Assembly (NCBI RefSeq): GCF_041906005.1
Contig: NZ_JAYRJY010000001.1
Span: 1,736,001-1,800,000, forward strand
Direction: 5' to 3'
DNA length: 64,000 bases
Source of the DNA: Ferrovibrio sp041906005
GTDB lineage: Bacteria; Pseudomonadota; Alphaproteobacteria; Ferrovibrionales; Ferrovibrionaceae
Shown: one piece after another, positions 33,097-41,036 of the stretch
Position numbering within the stretch: the stretch's first letter is position 1
Layout: each line of letters starts with the position of its first letter
Notes under the pieces: generated by a model
The model's input: only the letters and a program-made list of their open reading frames with translations
What the model was told of the DNA's origin: nothing
Databases searched by the model: none
Position numbers and translations under genes: made by a program

Positions 33097-34140
33097 TCAG
33101 CTTTTGCAGACGCAGCGCCGCCACGCATTCCCGCAGGGCCGTTCGCCGCTGCCGCAACGCGGCGCGCCGTCGAACACATCCTGCCGGCCCATGGCGCCGC
33201 GCATCAGGCGAACCAGTCCGGCGATGTATTCCGGCTGCACGCCCACAGTGGGAACCCGTATATAGCCGGCCGCGCCATTATGCTGCGCCAGTTCGGCATA
33301 TTCGATATCCAGTTCCACCAGTGTCTCGGAATGCTCGGACACGAAAGCCACCGGCACCACCACAACCACGCGGCCGTCCTTCGCGGCATGTTCAATTTCT
33401 GAATCGGTGGCCGGTCCGATCCATTCCAGTGGCCCGACGCGGCTCTGGTAACAGATCTGCATTTCCAGATCGGGGCGTTTGAGCTGGCGCTGGATCGCCG
33501 CCACGCTTTTTTCCACCTGCATCTGATATGGATCGCCGTCGCTCACCACCTTTTTCGGCAGGCCATGGGCGGAAAACAGGATGCGCGGTTTGCCCATCGC
33601 CTCGGCCTGCAGCAAGGCGGCCTGCAGCAGTTGCGTCTGCGCCGCGATGAAACCCGGTTCATCGGGATAACAGCCAATTGCCGCCGTGGGTACATCGAGA
33701 CCGACCTGCTTTGCCGCACGTTGCCAGTCGGCCAGCGACGATCCGGTGGTGGTGGTGGAAAATTGCGGGTAGAGCGGCAACAGGATCACACGTTCCGCGC
33801 CCCAGTCCTTCGCCGCCTTCGCCGCTTCGCCAGCAAACGGATGCCAGTAGCGCATGGCGATGAACACCGCGTAGTCATCGCTGCCCAAAGCTGTTTTCAG
33901 AGCGGCAGCCTGCGCTTCGGTCTGCGGCAGGATCGGCGAACGTCCGCCCATCTTGTCGTAAATCTCGGCTGCCTTCGGGGCACGGCGGGATGAAATCAGT
34001 TTCGCCAGCAGCCAGCGAAACGGATTGGGCAGCCGGATGATCGCCGGATCGTTGAAAAGATTGAACAGGAAAGGCTGAACAGCCGACTGACTGTCCGGCC
34101 CACCGAGGTTGAATAAAATGACGGCGGTTTTCTGGGGCAT
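33097..34140 (-). CDS. hemH: Ferrochelatase HemH with C-terminal [2Fe-2S] cysteine set
   Basis: HemH (347 aa) inserts Fe2+ into protoporphyrin IX as the last step of heme b synthesis. KTAVILFNLGGPDSQSAVQPFLFNLFNDPAIIRLP is the N-terminal block. LPLYPQFSTTTTGSSLADW and ILFSAHGLPKKVVSDGDPY carry the catalytic His, and VVVVPVAFVSEHSETLVELDIEYAE the second conserved His/Glu region. The tail has C329, C336, C343 and C345, and C157 lies in IGCYPDE. The C-x6-C-x-C spacing plus the internal Cys matches the [2Fe-2S] ferrochelatases known from Caulobacter. The start is the ATG at 34140, ten codons inside the longer frame. Confidence 0.95.
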   Translation of the reverse strand: MPQKTAVILFNLGGPDSQSAVQPFLFNLFNDPAIIRLPNPFRWLLAKLISSRRAPKAAEIYDKMGGRSPILPQTEAQAAALKTALGSDDYAVFIAMRYWHPFAGEAAKAAKDWGAERVILLPLYPQFSTTTTGSSLADWQRAAKQVGLDVPTAAIGCYPDEPGFIAAQTQLLQAALLQAEAMGKPRILFSAHGLPKKVVSDGDPYQMQVEKSVAAIQRQLKRPDLEMQICYQSRVGPLEWIGPATDSEIEHAAKDGRVVVVVPVAFVSEHSETLVELDIEYAELAQHNGAAGYIRVPTVGVQPEYIAGLVRLMRGAMGRQDVFDGAPRCGSGERPCGNAWRRCVCKS

Positions 34141-34271
34141 GATGAACAGGGATTTAGACTGAAACCCCACCTCAGCAACAGCCCAAAACGCCGCAGGACT
34201 TGAGAAAAAGAATAGAATACGGCGAATTTTCCGACATAAAAGCGCCGCAATCCGGCTCAGGATTTAAAAAT

Positions 34272-34287
34272 GACAGACTTGTCTGTC
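34272..34287. promoter_or_regulatory. Palindromic operator-like site upstream of the CigR-like gene
   Basis: GACAGAC-TT-GTCTGTC is a perfect 7+7 palindrome with a 2-base spacer. It lies 26 bases before the ATG of the CigR-like gene and 132 bases upstream of hemH on the other strand. TetR-type regulators often bind such sites, but no TetR gene is in the window, so the regulator is unknown. Confidence 0.5.
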
Positions 34288-34312
34288 GGCAGTATCAAGC
34301 CGGAGAAATTTC

Positions 34313-34831
34313 ATGTCCCGCCATCATTCCCGTCTGGTTCCATCCCGTCTGTTTATACTGGGTCTTGGCGTTGCCGTTGCCTTGGCCGGTGTAACGCCCA
34401 GCCTGCCGGCTTTTGCCGATCCGCCAGGCGGTCATCCAAACAAGGGTCATCCAAACAGGGATCGCGGCGCCGGTCCTCGCAATGGCGGCCCCCATGGTGG
34501 CAGCGACATCACGATCAATTTTTCCTTCAACAATAACGACCGGATGATCGTGCATGACTATTTCGGCGGCGTGGCCCTCAGCGGCCGTTGCCCTCCCGGC
34601 TTAGCCAGGAAAAACAACGGCTGTCTGCCGCCGGGCCAGGCAAAAAAATGGACTATGGGCCGGCCGCTGCCGCACGATGTGATCTTCTATGATTTGCCGC
34701 ACGAGCTGATGATCCGTCTCAGTCCACCGCCAGCCGGCTACCGCCATGTGCGCGTGGCGGGCGATATCCTGATGATCGCGATCGGCACCGGTATGGTGGC
34801 AGCGGCAATTGAGGATCTGGGTCGGATGTGA
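34313..34831 (+). CDS. Exported RcnB/CigR-like protein
   Basis: This 172-residue exported protein has a signal peptide (LFILGLGVAVALAGVTPSLPAFA, residues 13-35) and a Gly/His/Asn-rich linker (GGHPNKGHPNRDRGAGPRNGG). The conserved domain is RCPPGLARKNNGCLPPGQAKKW, then LPHDVIFYDLPHELMIRLSPPPAGYRHVRVAGDILMIAIGTGMVAAAIEDL. This is the pattern of the CigR / RcnB family envelope proteins. The last hydrophobic stretch may be a membrane anchor. Roles reported for relatives include nickel/cobalt homeostasis and anti-virulence, but none can be assigned here. A perfect palindrome just upstream may control it. Confidence 0.82.
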   Translation: MSRHHSRLVPSRLFILGLGVAVALAGVTPSLPAFADPPGGHPNKGHPNRDRGAGPRNGGPHGGSDITINFSFNNNDRMIVHDYFGGVALSGRCPPGLARKNNGCLPPGQAKKWTMGRPLPHDVIFYDLPHELMIRLSPPPAGYRHVRVAGDILMIAIGTGMVAAAIEDLGRM

Positions 34832-34853
34832 CGCACACGTCACGTGGCGGTCG

Positions 34854-35924
34854 TCACACAGCCGTCTCGGTGCCCTTCACCAGCCGCACCAACTCTTCCA
34901 CATGCCGCACCGGCGTTTCCGGCACGATGCCATGGCCCAGGTTGAAGATGTGATTGCGACCGGGGAAACTGCGCAGAAGGCGCTGCACGGCTTCCGCCAT
35001 GGCTTGGCCGCCCACCACCAGCAGACGCGGGTCGAGATTACCCTGCACCGGCGTCTTGTTCCACAGATGGTCACGGGCCCAGGCCAGCGGCACGGTATAA
35101 TCCAGGCCGATGGCATCGGCGCCGGTCGCTGCGGCATAACCTTCGTACAGCGCACCAGCCCCACGCGGGAAAGCGATCACCGGCACCTGCGGGTGCTTTT
35201 GCTTGAGCACCGCGATGATACGCCGTACCGGCTCGATGCAGTATCGCCGGAATTCAGCCTCGGGCAGAACCCCGGCCCAGGTATCGAACAACTGCACGAC
35301 TTCCGCACCGGCAACGATCTGCCGGTCGAGATAATCGGTGGTCGCCTGCACCAGGATATCCATCAGGGTATCGAGGCCACGGGGATTGCCGAAGGCCCAG
35401 GTCTTGGCGGCGGCATGGTCGCTGGATCCGCGCCCTTCCAGCATATAGGTCGCCACCGTCCAGGGCGCCCCGGCAAAGCCGATCAGCGTGCAGTCAGGGG
35501 GTAGCTCCCCCTTGATACGACTCACCGCCTCGTAGACCGGTTCCAGACGCTTATGGATGCCCTTGGGATCCAGACGTGCCAGTTCACCCACCGCACGGAT
35601 GGCATCCAGCACCGGCCCTTCGTTTTCCTTGAAGGCCAAACCCTGGCCAAGCGCCTGTGGCACCAGCAGGATATCGGCGAACAGGATGGCGGCATCGAAG
35701 CCAAAGCGACGGATCGGCTGCAGCGTTACCTCGGCGGCCAGCGCCGGGTTGTAGCATAGGTCCAGAAAACTGCCCGCCTGGGCACGGGTGGCCCGGTATT
35801 CCGGCAGGTAGCGTCCAGCCTGCCGCATGAGCCACATGGGTGGCCGTTCGCTGGGCAAGCCGGCGAGGGTGCATAACAGGGGTTTGGTTGGCTGTTCAGC
35901 CTGAGCGGGGGGAAGACGGGCCAT
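34854..35924 (-). CDS. hemE: Uroporphyrinogen decarboxylase HemE
   Basis: HemE (356 aa) decarboxylates uroporphyrinogen III to coproporphyrinogen III in the cytoplasm. The signature PPMWLMRQAGRYLPEYRATRA (around 32-52) contains the substrate-binding arginines. The active-site Asp lies in DAAILFADILLVPQALG, followed by GFAGAPWTVATYMLEGRGS and PVIAFPRGAGALYEGYA. The C-terminal GNLDPRLLVVGG block and FNLGHGIVPETPVRHVEELVRLVK are intact. In Caulobacter and relatives hemE is the gene next to the chromosomal origin, and the 405-base gap upstream of it here has origin features. It is convergent with the CigR-like gene. Confidence 0.97.
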   Translation of the reverse strand: MARLPPAQAEQPTKPLLCTLAGLPSERPPMWLMRQAGRYLPEYRATRAQAGSFLDLCYNPALAAEVTLQPIRRFGFDAAILFADILLVPQALGQGLAFKENEGPVLDAIRAVGELARLDPKGIHKRLEPVYEAVSRIKGELPPDCTLIGFAGAPWTVATYMLEGRGSSDHAAAKTWAFGNPRGLDTLMDILVQATTDYLDRQIVAGAEVVQLFDTWAGVLPEAEFRRYCIEPVRRIIAVLKQKHPQVPVIAFPRGAGALYEGYAAATGADAIGLDYTVPLAWARDHLWNKTPVQGNLDPRLLVVGGQAMAEAVQRLLRSFPGRNHIFNLGHGIVPETPVRHVEELVRLVKGTETAV

Positions 35925-36329
35925 TCCTTATTCCTCTTCTATTTTATTTAAAAATAAAAGGGATGTAGTGGTTTGTTGTGCGGTGTGAGTCGGGGATAAC
36001 TGCTTCTCCGCCATCCGTCCCGGACTCTGTCCCGAAAGGCTGAATTTGCTCATTCCGGCGGCCGGTTTGGGATAAATCGCACCGACTCGTCGCATAAGCG
36101 CCACGAATCAGCCACAGGAATGACGGGGATAACGGGGATGATTGGACATGGCCCGGGGTTTGTTCGGTTTTCCCCGTTTTGCACAGGGTGATACAAAAAA
36201 CCATCCGCCGGTGACAGGTCTGTTGCATGAAAACCGGCTTGCGGGCATGAAAATAACCAGTTTGGGGAAAAGGCTGGCCTTATCCGCTATTTCCCCGTTT
36301 TCCACAGCCGGAAAGGCGCTTCTCACCCG
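35925..36329. other. oriC: Candidate chromosomal replication origin (oriC), hemE-ppsR gap
   Basis: This 405-base gap between divergent hemE and ppsR holds a cluster of replication-type motifs. An AT palindrome TTTTATTT-AA-AAATAAAA spans 35942-35959. DnaA-box-like sites with one mismatch to TTATNCACA are TTTTGCACA at 36177-36185 and TTTTCCACA at 36298-36306. Weaker TTATCC sites lie at 35991, 36068, 36124 (all reverse strand) and 36280. GANTC methylation sites lie at 35987, 36023, 36084 and 36105. The neighbourhood (hemE, ppsR, maf, aroE, coaE, dnaQ, and parAB within 33 kb) matches the position of the origin in Caulobacter and other alphaproteobacteria. No strict TTATCCACA box is present. Confidence 0.75.
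36169..36307 (+). repeat. Pair of 18-bp direct repeats inside the putative oriC
   Basis: TTTCCCCGTTTTNCACAG occurs at 36169-36186 and again at 36290-36307, identical except for one base (G or C). The copies are 121 bases apart. Each ends in a TTTTNCACA DnaA-box-like word. Repeats of this size in a short gap are unlikely to be chance and suggest initiator binding. Confidence 0.75.
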
Positions 36330-37211
36330 ATGCCGAAAACCGCACGGCCGCATATCCATCTGGTTTCGGATGCCACTGGCGAGACGCTGAAATCGGTTGC
36401 CAAGGCGGCGCTGGTGCAATTCCAGAAATCTCAGGAAGAGGTGGAAACCCATACCTGGGCGCTGGTGCGCAAGCCCTTGCAGATGGAGCGCGTGGTCGAG
36501 GCCATCGCCGCCATGGGTGGGCTGGTATTGTTCACCATCGTCGACCCCCAGTTGCGCGAAATCCTGGTGAAGGGCTGTGCCAAGGCCAAGCTGCCCATCG
36601 TGCCCGTGCTGGATCCGGTGATCCTGGCTTTTGGCAAATATCTGGGCGAAAAATCCCAGAATCTGCCGGGCCGGCAGCACGAGCTGGATGCCGAATATTT
36701 CCATCGCATTGACGCGATGCATTTCACCATCGCCCACGACGACGGCCAGATGACGGCCGATATCGAGAAGGCCGATATCGTGCTGGTGGGTGTGTCGCGC
36801 ACCTCCAAGACACCGACCTCGATCTATTTGGCCAATCGTGGCTACAAGACCGCCAATGTGCCCATCGTGCCGGGCCTGGTCATTCCACCCGAACTGGAAA
36901 CCGCGCGTCAGCCCCTGGTGGTCGGTCTGACCACGTCGCCCGACCGTCTGGTCTCGATCCGGCGAAACCGCCTGATCTCGATGAATGAATCGACCGAGAC
37001 GGCATATGTGGATGACGAACGCGTGCGGGAGGAACTCAATATTGCGCGTAAGCTCTGCGCCAAGCATAACTGGCCCATGATCGACGTGACTCGCCGCTCC
37101 ATCGAGGAAACCGCTGCCGCGATCCTCAACCTGCATGCCCGCCGGGAAGAGCAGCGCAAGCAGCAGGCGCTGGATCTGGAAACGCCGCCGCAGAAAGGCC
37201 CGCGCGCGTGA
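36330..37211 (+). CDS. ppsR: Pyruvate,phosphate dikinase regulatory protein (kinase/pyrophosphorylase, PpsR/DUF299)
   Basis: This 293-residue bifunctional regulator phosphorylates (with ADP) and dephosphorylates (releasing PPi) phosphoenolpyruvate synthase or pyruvate phosphate dikinase. It starts HIHLVSDATGETLKSVAKAALVQF, the family signature. The P-loop-like nucleotide motif GVSRTSKTPTSIYLANRGYKTANVPIVPG lies near 155-183. LVGLTTSPDRLVSIRRNRL and WPMIDVTRRSIEETAAAIL complete it. It is the first gene to the right of the putative origin. The stop overlaps the maf start (GTGA), so it heads the ppsR-maf-aroE-coaE-dnaQ operon. Confidence 0.96.
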   Translation: MPKTARPHIHLVSDATGETLKSVAKAALVQFQKSQEEVETHTWALVRKPLQMERVVEAIAAMGGLVLFTIVDPQLREILVKGCAKAKLPIVPVLDPVILAFGKYLGEKSQNLPGRQHELDAEYFHRIDAMHFTIAHDDGQMTADIEKADIVLVGVSRTSKTPTSIYLANRGYKTANVPIVPGLVIPPELETARQPLVVGLTTSPDRLVSIRRNRLISMNESTETAYVDDERVREELNIARKLCAKHNWPMIDVTRRSIEETAAAILNLHARREEQRKQQALDLETPPQKGPRA

Positions 37212-37801
37212 CCCTGATCCTGGCCTCGGCCAGCCCGTCGCGGGCGGCCATGCTGCGCTCCGCCGGGCTGGATTTTTCCATCCAGCCGGCCCGCGTGGAT
37301 GAAAGCGAGATCAAGCTGGCCCTGCAAGCCGAAGGTGCACCGGCATCGGAAGCGGCCACCGCACTCGCCGAACTCAAGGCGCAACGCGCGGCCACTGCGG
37401 CCGGTGGTGATTTCGTCATCGGCGCCGACCAGATGCTGGTCTGCGAAGGACGCTGGTACGACAAGCCGGAAACCATGCAGGCCGCACGTGATCATCTGCT
37501 GTCCCTGCGCGGCAGGACACATGAACTGGTTTCGGCGGTGGTGCTGGCCCGGGGCGGCAGTGTGATCTGGCGGCATGTGGATGTGGCACGACTGACCATG
37601 CGCGATTTCAGCGAGGAATTCCTTGACGCCTATCTGGTTCAGGCCGGCGAGGCGGTGCTGTCATCCGTCGGCGCCTATCAACTCGAAGGGCTGGGGGTGC
37701 AGCTGTTCAGCCGCATCCAGGGCGATTTCTTCACCATCCTTGGACTGCCGTTGTTGCCGCTGCTGGATATCCTGCGTGAAAACAAGGTCCTGCGGTCATG
37801 A
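37208..37801 (+). CDS. maf: Maf-family nucleoside triphosphate pyrophosphatase
   Basis: This 197-residue enzyme hydrolyses non-canonical or modified nucleoside triphosphates to the monophosphate, as other Maf proteins do. LILASASPSRAAMLRSAGLDFSIQPARVDES is the N-terminal signature. VIGADQMLVCEGRWYDKPE contains the conserved Asp, and SVGAYQLEGLGVQLFSRIQGDFFTILGLPLLPLL is the C-terminal block. It begins with GTG, overlapping the ppsR stop, and its own stop overlaps the aroE ATG. Whether it prefers dTTP/UTP (YhdE-type) or m7GTP (YceF-type) is not clear to me. Confidence 0.93.
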   Translation: MTLILASASPSRAAMLRSAGLDFSIQPARVDESEIKLALQAEGAPASEAATALAELKAQRAATAAGGDFVIGADQMLVCEGRWYDKPETMQAARDHLLSLRGRTHELVSAVVLARGGSVIWRHVDVARLTMRDFSEEFLDAYLVQAGEAVLSSVGAYQLEGLGVQLFSRIQGDFFTILGLPLLPLLDILRENKVLRS

Positions 37802-38652
37802 GCGCGGCCAATGACGATGAAATCATTCCGCGCGCCGGTGTGATCGGTTGGCCGGTAGCGCATTCGCGGTCGCCAAAGCTGCATGGCTTCTGGCTGAAGC
37901 AGCATGGCCTGACGGGCCGCTATGACAAACTGCCGGTGCCGCCGGAGGATTTGGCCGGCTTCATCGCCGACCTGCCGAAAGAACCCGGTTTTCGTGGTGT
38001 GAATGTCACCATCCCGCACAAGATCGCCGTGTTGCCGCTGATGGCGCAGATCGATGATGTGGCCCGCCGCATCGGCGCAGTGAATACCGTGGTCGTTCAG
38101 CCCGACGGCAGCCTGTACGGCAGCAATACCGATGCCTTCGGCTTTATTGAAAGCCTGAAAGCCGATGCCCCGGCCGGCTGGGTTGCCTCGGCTGGACCCG
38201 CCATGGTGCTGGGTGCCGGCGGCGCGGCCCGCGCCGTCATCGTGGCATTGCTGGATGCCGGTGTGGCCGAATTGCGTCTGGCCAATCGCAGCATCGAAAA
38301 GGCCGTAGCGCTGGCCGATGAATTCGGCCATGCCGTTCAGCCCGTTGCCTGGGACGACCGTGCGGCAGCTTTGGCTGGCGTCAACCTGCTGGTCAACACC
38401 ACCAGCCTCGGTATGGCGGGCCAGCCGCCGCTGGAAATCGCCCTCGACGACCTGCCGGCCACGGCTTTGGTCAATGACATCGTCTATTCGCCGCTGGTGA
38501 CCGATCTGCTGGCGCGTGCCAAAGGCCGCGGTAATCCCGTCGTGGATGGCCTGGGCATGTTGCTGCATCAGGGCCGGCCGGGTTTCGAGGCCTGGTTCGG
38601 CGTGGCGCCGTCGGTAACACCTGAATTGCGCGAAGCCGTGCTGGCGGATTGA
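37798..38652 (+). CDS. aroE: Shikimate dehydrogenase AroE
   Basis: AroE (284 aa) reduces 3-dehydroshikimate to shikimate with NADPH, in the pathway to aromatic amino acids. AGVIGWPVAHSRSPKLHGFWLKQHGLTGRYDKLPVP is the substrate-binding N-terminus, and VNVTIPHKIAVLPL supplies the catalytic Lys. GSNTDAFGFIESL contains the conserved Asp, AMVLGAGGAARAVIVALLDAG is the NADP-binding loop, and NTTSLGMAGQPPLEI and GLGMLLHQGRPGFEAWFG close the fold. The ATG overlaps the maf stop. A 7-base gap separates it from coaE. Confidence 0.97.
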   Translation: MSAANDDEIIPRAGVIGWPVAHSRSPKLHGFWLKQHGLTGRYDKLPVPPEDLAGFIADLPKEPGFRGVNVTIPHKIAVLPLMAQIDDVARRIGAVNTVVVQPDGSLYGSNTDAFGFIESLKADAPAGWVASAGPAMVLGAGGAARAVIVALLDAGVAELRLANRSIEKAVALADEFGHAVQPVAWDDRAAALAGVNLLVNTTSLGMAGQPPLEIALDDLPATALVNDIVYSPLVTDLLARAKGRGNPVVDGLGMLLHQGRPGFEAWFGVAPSVTPELREAVLAD

Positions 38653-38659
38653 GGCCGTG

Positions 38660-39271
38660 ATGCTCAAGGTCGCACTCACCGGTTCCATCGGCATGGGCAA
38701 GTCCACCGTGGGCAAGATGATCGTGGCCCGCGGTATACCGCTGTTCGATGCCGATGCCACCGTGCATGCGCTCTATGCCCCGGGCGGCGCCGCCGTGGCG
38801 CCCTTGCGCAAGGCATTCCCCGCCGCGGTGCCGGGCGACAGCGTGGATCGCGACATTCTTTCCCGTCTTGTGCTGGGCAAGCCGGACGAGATTAAAAAAC
38901 TTGAATCCATCGTGCACCCCCTGGTCGGGATGGAACGCCAAAATTTCCTGGCCGAGGCCGAAGCGCGCGGCGCGCCCTTCGCGGTGCTGGATATCCCGCT
39001 GCTGTTCGAGGGCAAAGGCCGCGCCGGCGTGGACGCGGTGATCGTGGTCAGTGCGCCGGCAGAGAAGCAAAAGGCCCGCGTGCTTGCCCGCCCGGGCATG
39101 ACGGAAGAAAAATTTGCCGCCATACTGGCCCGCCAGGTGCCGGATGCGGAAAAACGCGCCGGTGGGGATTATGTAATCGATACCGGCGTATCGCTGGCTG
39201 AAACCGAGGCGCAGATTGCTGAAGTTCTGGCTGATCTACTGAAACGTGCCGAAGGAAAAGATCGTGCGTGA
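38660..39271 (+). CDS. coaE: Dephospho-CoA kinase CoaE
   Basis: CoaE (203 aa) phosphorylates dephospho-CoA, the last step of coenzyme A synthesis. The P-loop GSIGMGKST lies at residues 8-16, followed by ARGIPLFDADATVHALYAPGGAAV, VHPLVGMERQNF, and VLDIPLLFEGKGRAGVDAVIVVSAPAEKQKARVLAR, which is the typical lid and Walker B region. GGDYVIDTGVSLAETEAQIAEVL is near the end. I use the ATG at 38660 rather than the GTG three bases earlier. Its last codons overlap the start of dnaQ. Confidence 0.96.
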   Translation: MLKVALTGSIGMGKSTVGKMIVARGIPLFDADATVHALYAPGGAAVAPLRKAFPAAVPGDSVDRDILSRLVLGKPDEIKKLESIVHPLVGMERQNFLAEAEARGAPFAVLDIPLLFEGKGRAGVDAVIVVSAPAEKQKARVLARPGMTEEKFAAILARQVPDAEKRAGGDYVIDTGVSLAETEAQIAEVLADLLKRAEGKDRA

Positions 39272-39953
39272 AGTTGTGCTGGATACCGAAACCACCGGCT
39301 TCAATCCGCAGGATGGCGACCGCGTTGTGGAAATCGGCTGCATCGAGCTGGTGAATCATGTGCCGACCGGCCGGCATTATCACGTCTATATCAATCCCGA
39401 ACGGAGCATGCCGGAAGAAGCCTTCAAGGTGCACGGCATTTCCGACGAGTTCCTGAAGGACAAGCCGTTGTTTGCCGATATTGCGCGGCAGTTCTGCGAC
39501 TTCGTCGGCGAAGACCCGCTGGTGATCCACAATGCGGCTTTCGATATCGGATTCCTGAATGCCGAGTTGGCGCGGCTGGAAGGCTTTCCGCATATCGCCA
39601 TGGAACGGGCCATCGACACGGTGAAGATCGCGCGGGCCAAATTCCCCGGCGCGCAAGCCAGCCTGGATGCGCTATGCAAACGCTTCAATATCGACAATTC
39701 GGCGCGCACCAAACACGGCGCCTTGCTGGATGCCGAATTGCTGGCCGAGGTCTATCTAGAACTGATCGGCGGGCGGCAACAGGGCCTGGGTCTGGCCGGC
39801 ATGGATGCCAGCGGGCAAGCCATGGCGACCACGCCCATGCAGCGCGGCCCGGCCCGGCCGCCGCGGCCTCATGCCGCCAGCGAGGAAGAACTGGCAGCTC
39901 ATGCCGCCTTTGTCGCAAAATTAAAAGACCCGCTCTGGCTCAAGACGGAGTGA
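39264..39953 (+). CDS. dnaQ: DNA polymerase III epsilon subunit (proofreading 3'-5' exonuclease)
   Basis: DnaQ (229 aa) is the proofreading exonuclease of the replicative polymerase. The DEDDh motifs are clear: Exo I VLDTETTGFNPQDGDRVVEIGCIEL, Exo II VIHNAAFDIGFLNAEL, and Exo III KHGALLDAELLAEVY. The C-terminal 50 residues (GGRQQGLGLAG...) are the tether to the alpha subunit. I start at the GTG at 39264 (VREVVLDTETTG), since most relatives begin there and a GAAGGA Shine-Dalgarno sits about 9 bases upstream. A GTG at 39246 would add six residues. The start overlaps the coaE stop. It is the last gene of the origin-side operon. Confidence 0.95.
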   Translation: MREVVLDTETTGFNPQDGDRVVEIGCIELVNHVPTGRHYHVYINPERSMPEEAFKVHGISDEFLKDKPLFADIARQFCDFVGEDPLVIHNAAFDIGFLNAELARLEGFPHIAMERAIDTVKIARAKFPGAQASLDALCKRFNIDNSARTKHGALLDAELLAEVYLELIGGRQQGLGLAGMDASGQAMATTPMQRGPARPPRPHAASEEELAAHAAFVAKLKDPLWLKTE

Positions 39954-40494
39954 CGGGGTCCGGCATATCGATGTCGGCACAGCAGAACACCATGTCGACA
40001 TCCTGCCCGTCGCTGGACAAGGGCAGCAGCAAAGTGCCTTTCTCGCGTACCGGCTTGATGCCGAAAGACCCACCATCCGATGCCGGACCAATGGTCGAAT
40101 TATAATCGTAGACCAAGCTGTGCCGCTCGATGACGATGCGGTAATTCAGCAGGACCTCGCCCTCTTCTTTGCCCAGATGATGGCCGATGTAGTGGCCCCG
40201 CACAGGCTCGCCGGTGGGATCGTGGCCGCGCACGGCCACCTGCTTTGTCCCGACCAGGCGGTAGCGCAGGAAGGGCGGCTCGCGCAACACTTCGGTCAGC
40301 ACGATATAGGGCAACAGATCAGGGATTTCGGTCGGTTCGATGTCGCGCCGTGATGGCATCGGCCGCGCACCGCGTTTGCTGTTCCAGTAATCCCAGAACC
40401 GCCGGATGCGCGGCGAGCAGATGGTCAGGAATTCGGCGGTCAGCAGCCGAGGGTGGGTGGAGGCGGCGATGGCGTCATCCAGGGAAACGGTCAT
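39940..40494 (-). CDS. PAS_5-family protein (paralogue 2)
   Basis: This 184-residue stand-alone PAS_5 protein has the characteristic RRFWDYWNSKRGARPMPSRRDIDPTEIPDLLPYIVLTEV block, FRYRLVGTKQVAVRGHDPTGEPVRGHYIGHH, and an ending SFGIKPVREKGTLLLPLSSDGQDVDMVFCCADID. There is no catalytic domain. Note that the block reads DIEPTEIP rather than DIDPxDIP in the native sequence, a small deviation from its paralogues. It may sense a small ligand or bind a partner. It is convergent with dnaQ (14-base overlap) and 62 bases downstream of secB on the same strand. Confidence 0.82.
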   Translation of the reverse strand: MTVSLDDAIAASTHPRLLTAEFLTICSPRIRRFWDYWNSKRGARPMPSRRDIEPTEIPDLLPYIVLTEVLREPPFLRYRLVGTKQVAVRGHDPTGEPVRGHYIGHHLGKEEGEVLLNYRIVIERHSLVYDYNSTIGPASDGGSFGIKPVREKGTLLLPLSSDGQDVDMVFCCADIDMPDPVTPS

Positions 40495-40556
40495 GCCGAA
40501 CCTTCCGTGCCCTCGCCGCCTTTCCCGTCTGTGCCGCCTCGCGGATGGGCTTGGCC

Positions 40557-41036
40557 TCAGGCCATGCCCTGTTGTTCGGCTTCCAGCTGCTTGCTGCGCT
40601 GGTATTGCTGCAGGAAGTCGATGGGATCGAGCATCAGCGGTGGCATGCCGCCATCGCGGGTGGCATCGGCGACGATGCGGCGGGCAAAAGGGAACAGCAG
40701 GCGCGGCGCCTCGACCAGCAGCAGCGGCTCAACATGCTCGGGCGGAATGTTGGCGATGATGAACAGGCCGGCATAGTACAGGTCGACGACAAAGGCGGTT
40801 TCCTCGCCGTGCTTGGCCTCGCACAGGATGCGCAGCGTCACCTCGAACAGGGTATCGTTCACCCGTTCGGCCTGCGTGCCGACATTGACGGAAATCTGCG
40901 GCGCGCCTTCCATGCTGAAGGTGCGCGGCGCCATCGGATGCTCGAACGACAGGTCCTTGGTGTATTGCGCGTTCAGGCCGAAGCGCGGCGCAGTATCGGG
41001 ATTGAAACCGGACGGCGGGTTGGCGTAATCGGTCAT
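40557..41036 (-). CDS. secB: Protein-export chaperone SecB
   Basis: SecB (159 aa) holds preproteins unfolded and delivers them to SecA. The family pattern is QYTKDLSFEHPMAPRTFSMEGAPQISVNVGTQAERVNDTLFEVTLRILCEAKHGEETAFVVDLYYAGLFIIANIPPEHVEPLLLVEAPRLLFPFARRIVADATRDGG followed by LDPIDFLQQYQRSK, without gaps. Its place next to dnaQ and a Tim44-like gene is conserved in alphaproteobacteria. It is transcribed leftwards, away from the Tim44-like gene, and the 237-base gap (41037-41273) should contain both promoters. I see no clear operator there. Confidence 0.96.
   Translation of the reverse strand: MTDYANPPSGFNPDTAPRFGLNAQYTKDLSFEHPMAPRTFSMEGAPQISVNVGTQAERVNDTLFEVTLRILCEAKHGEETAFVVDLYYAGLFIIANIPPEHVEPLLLVEAPRLLFPFARRIVADATRDGGMPPLMLDPIDFLQQYQRSKQLEAEQQGMA

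Noticed and set aside
34270..34290. The 34272 palindrome as an intrinsic terminator for hemH
   Set aside because: hemH reads leftwards from 34140, so this site is upstream of it, and no T-run follows.
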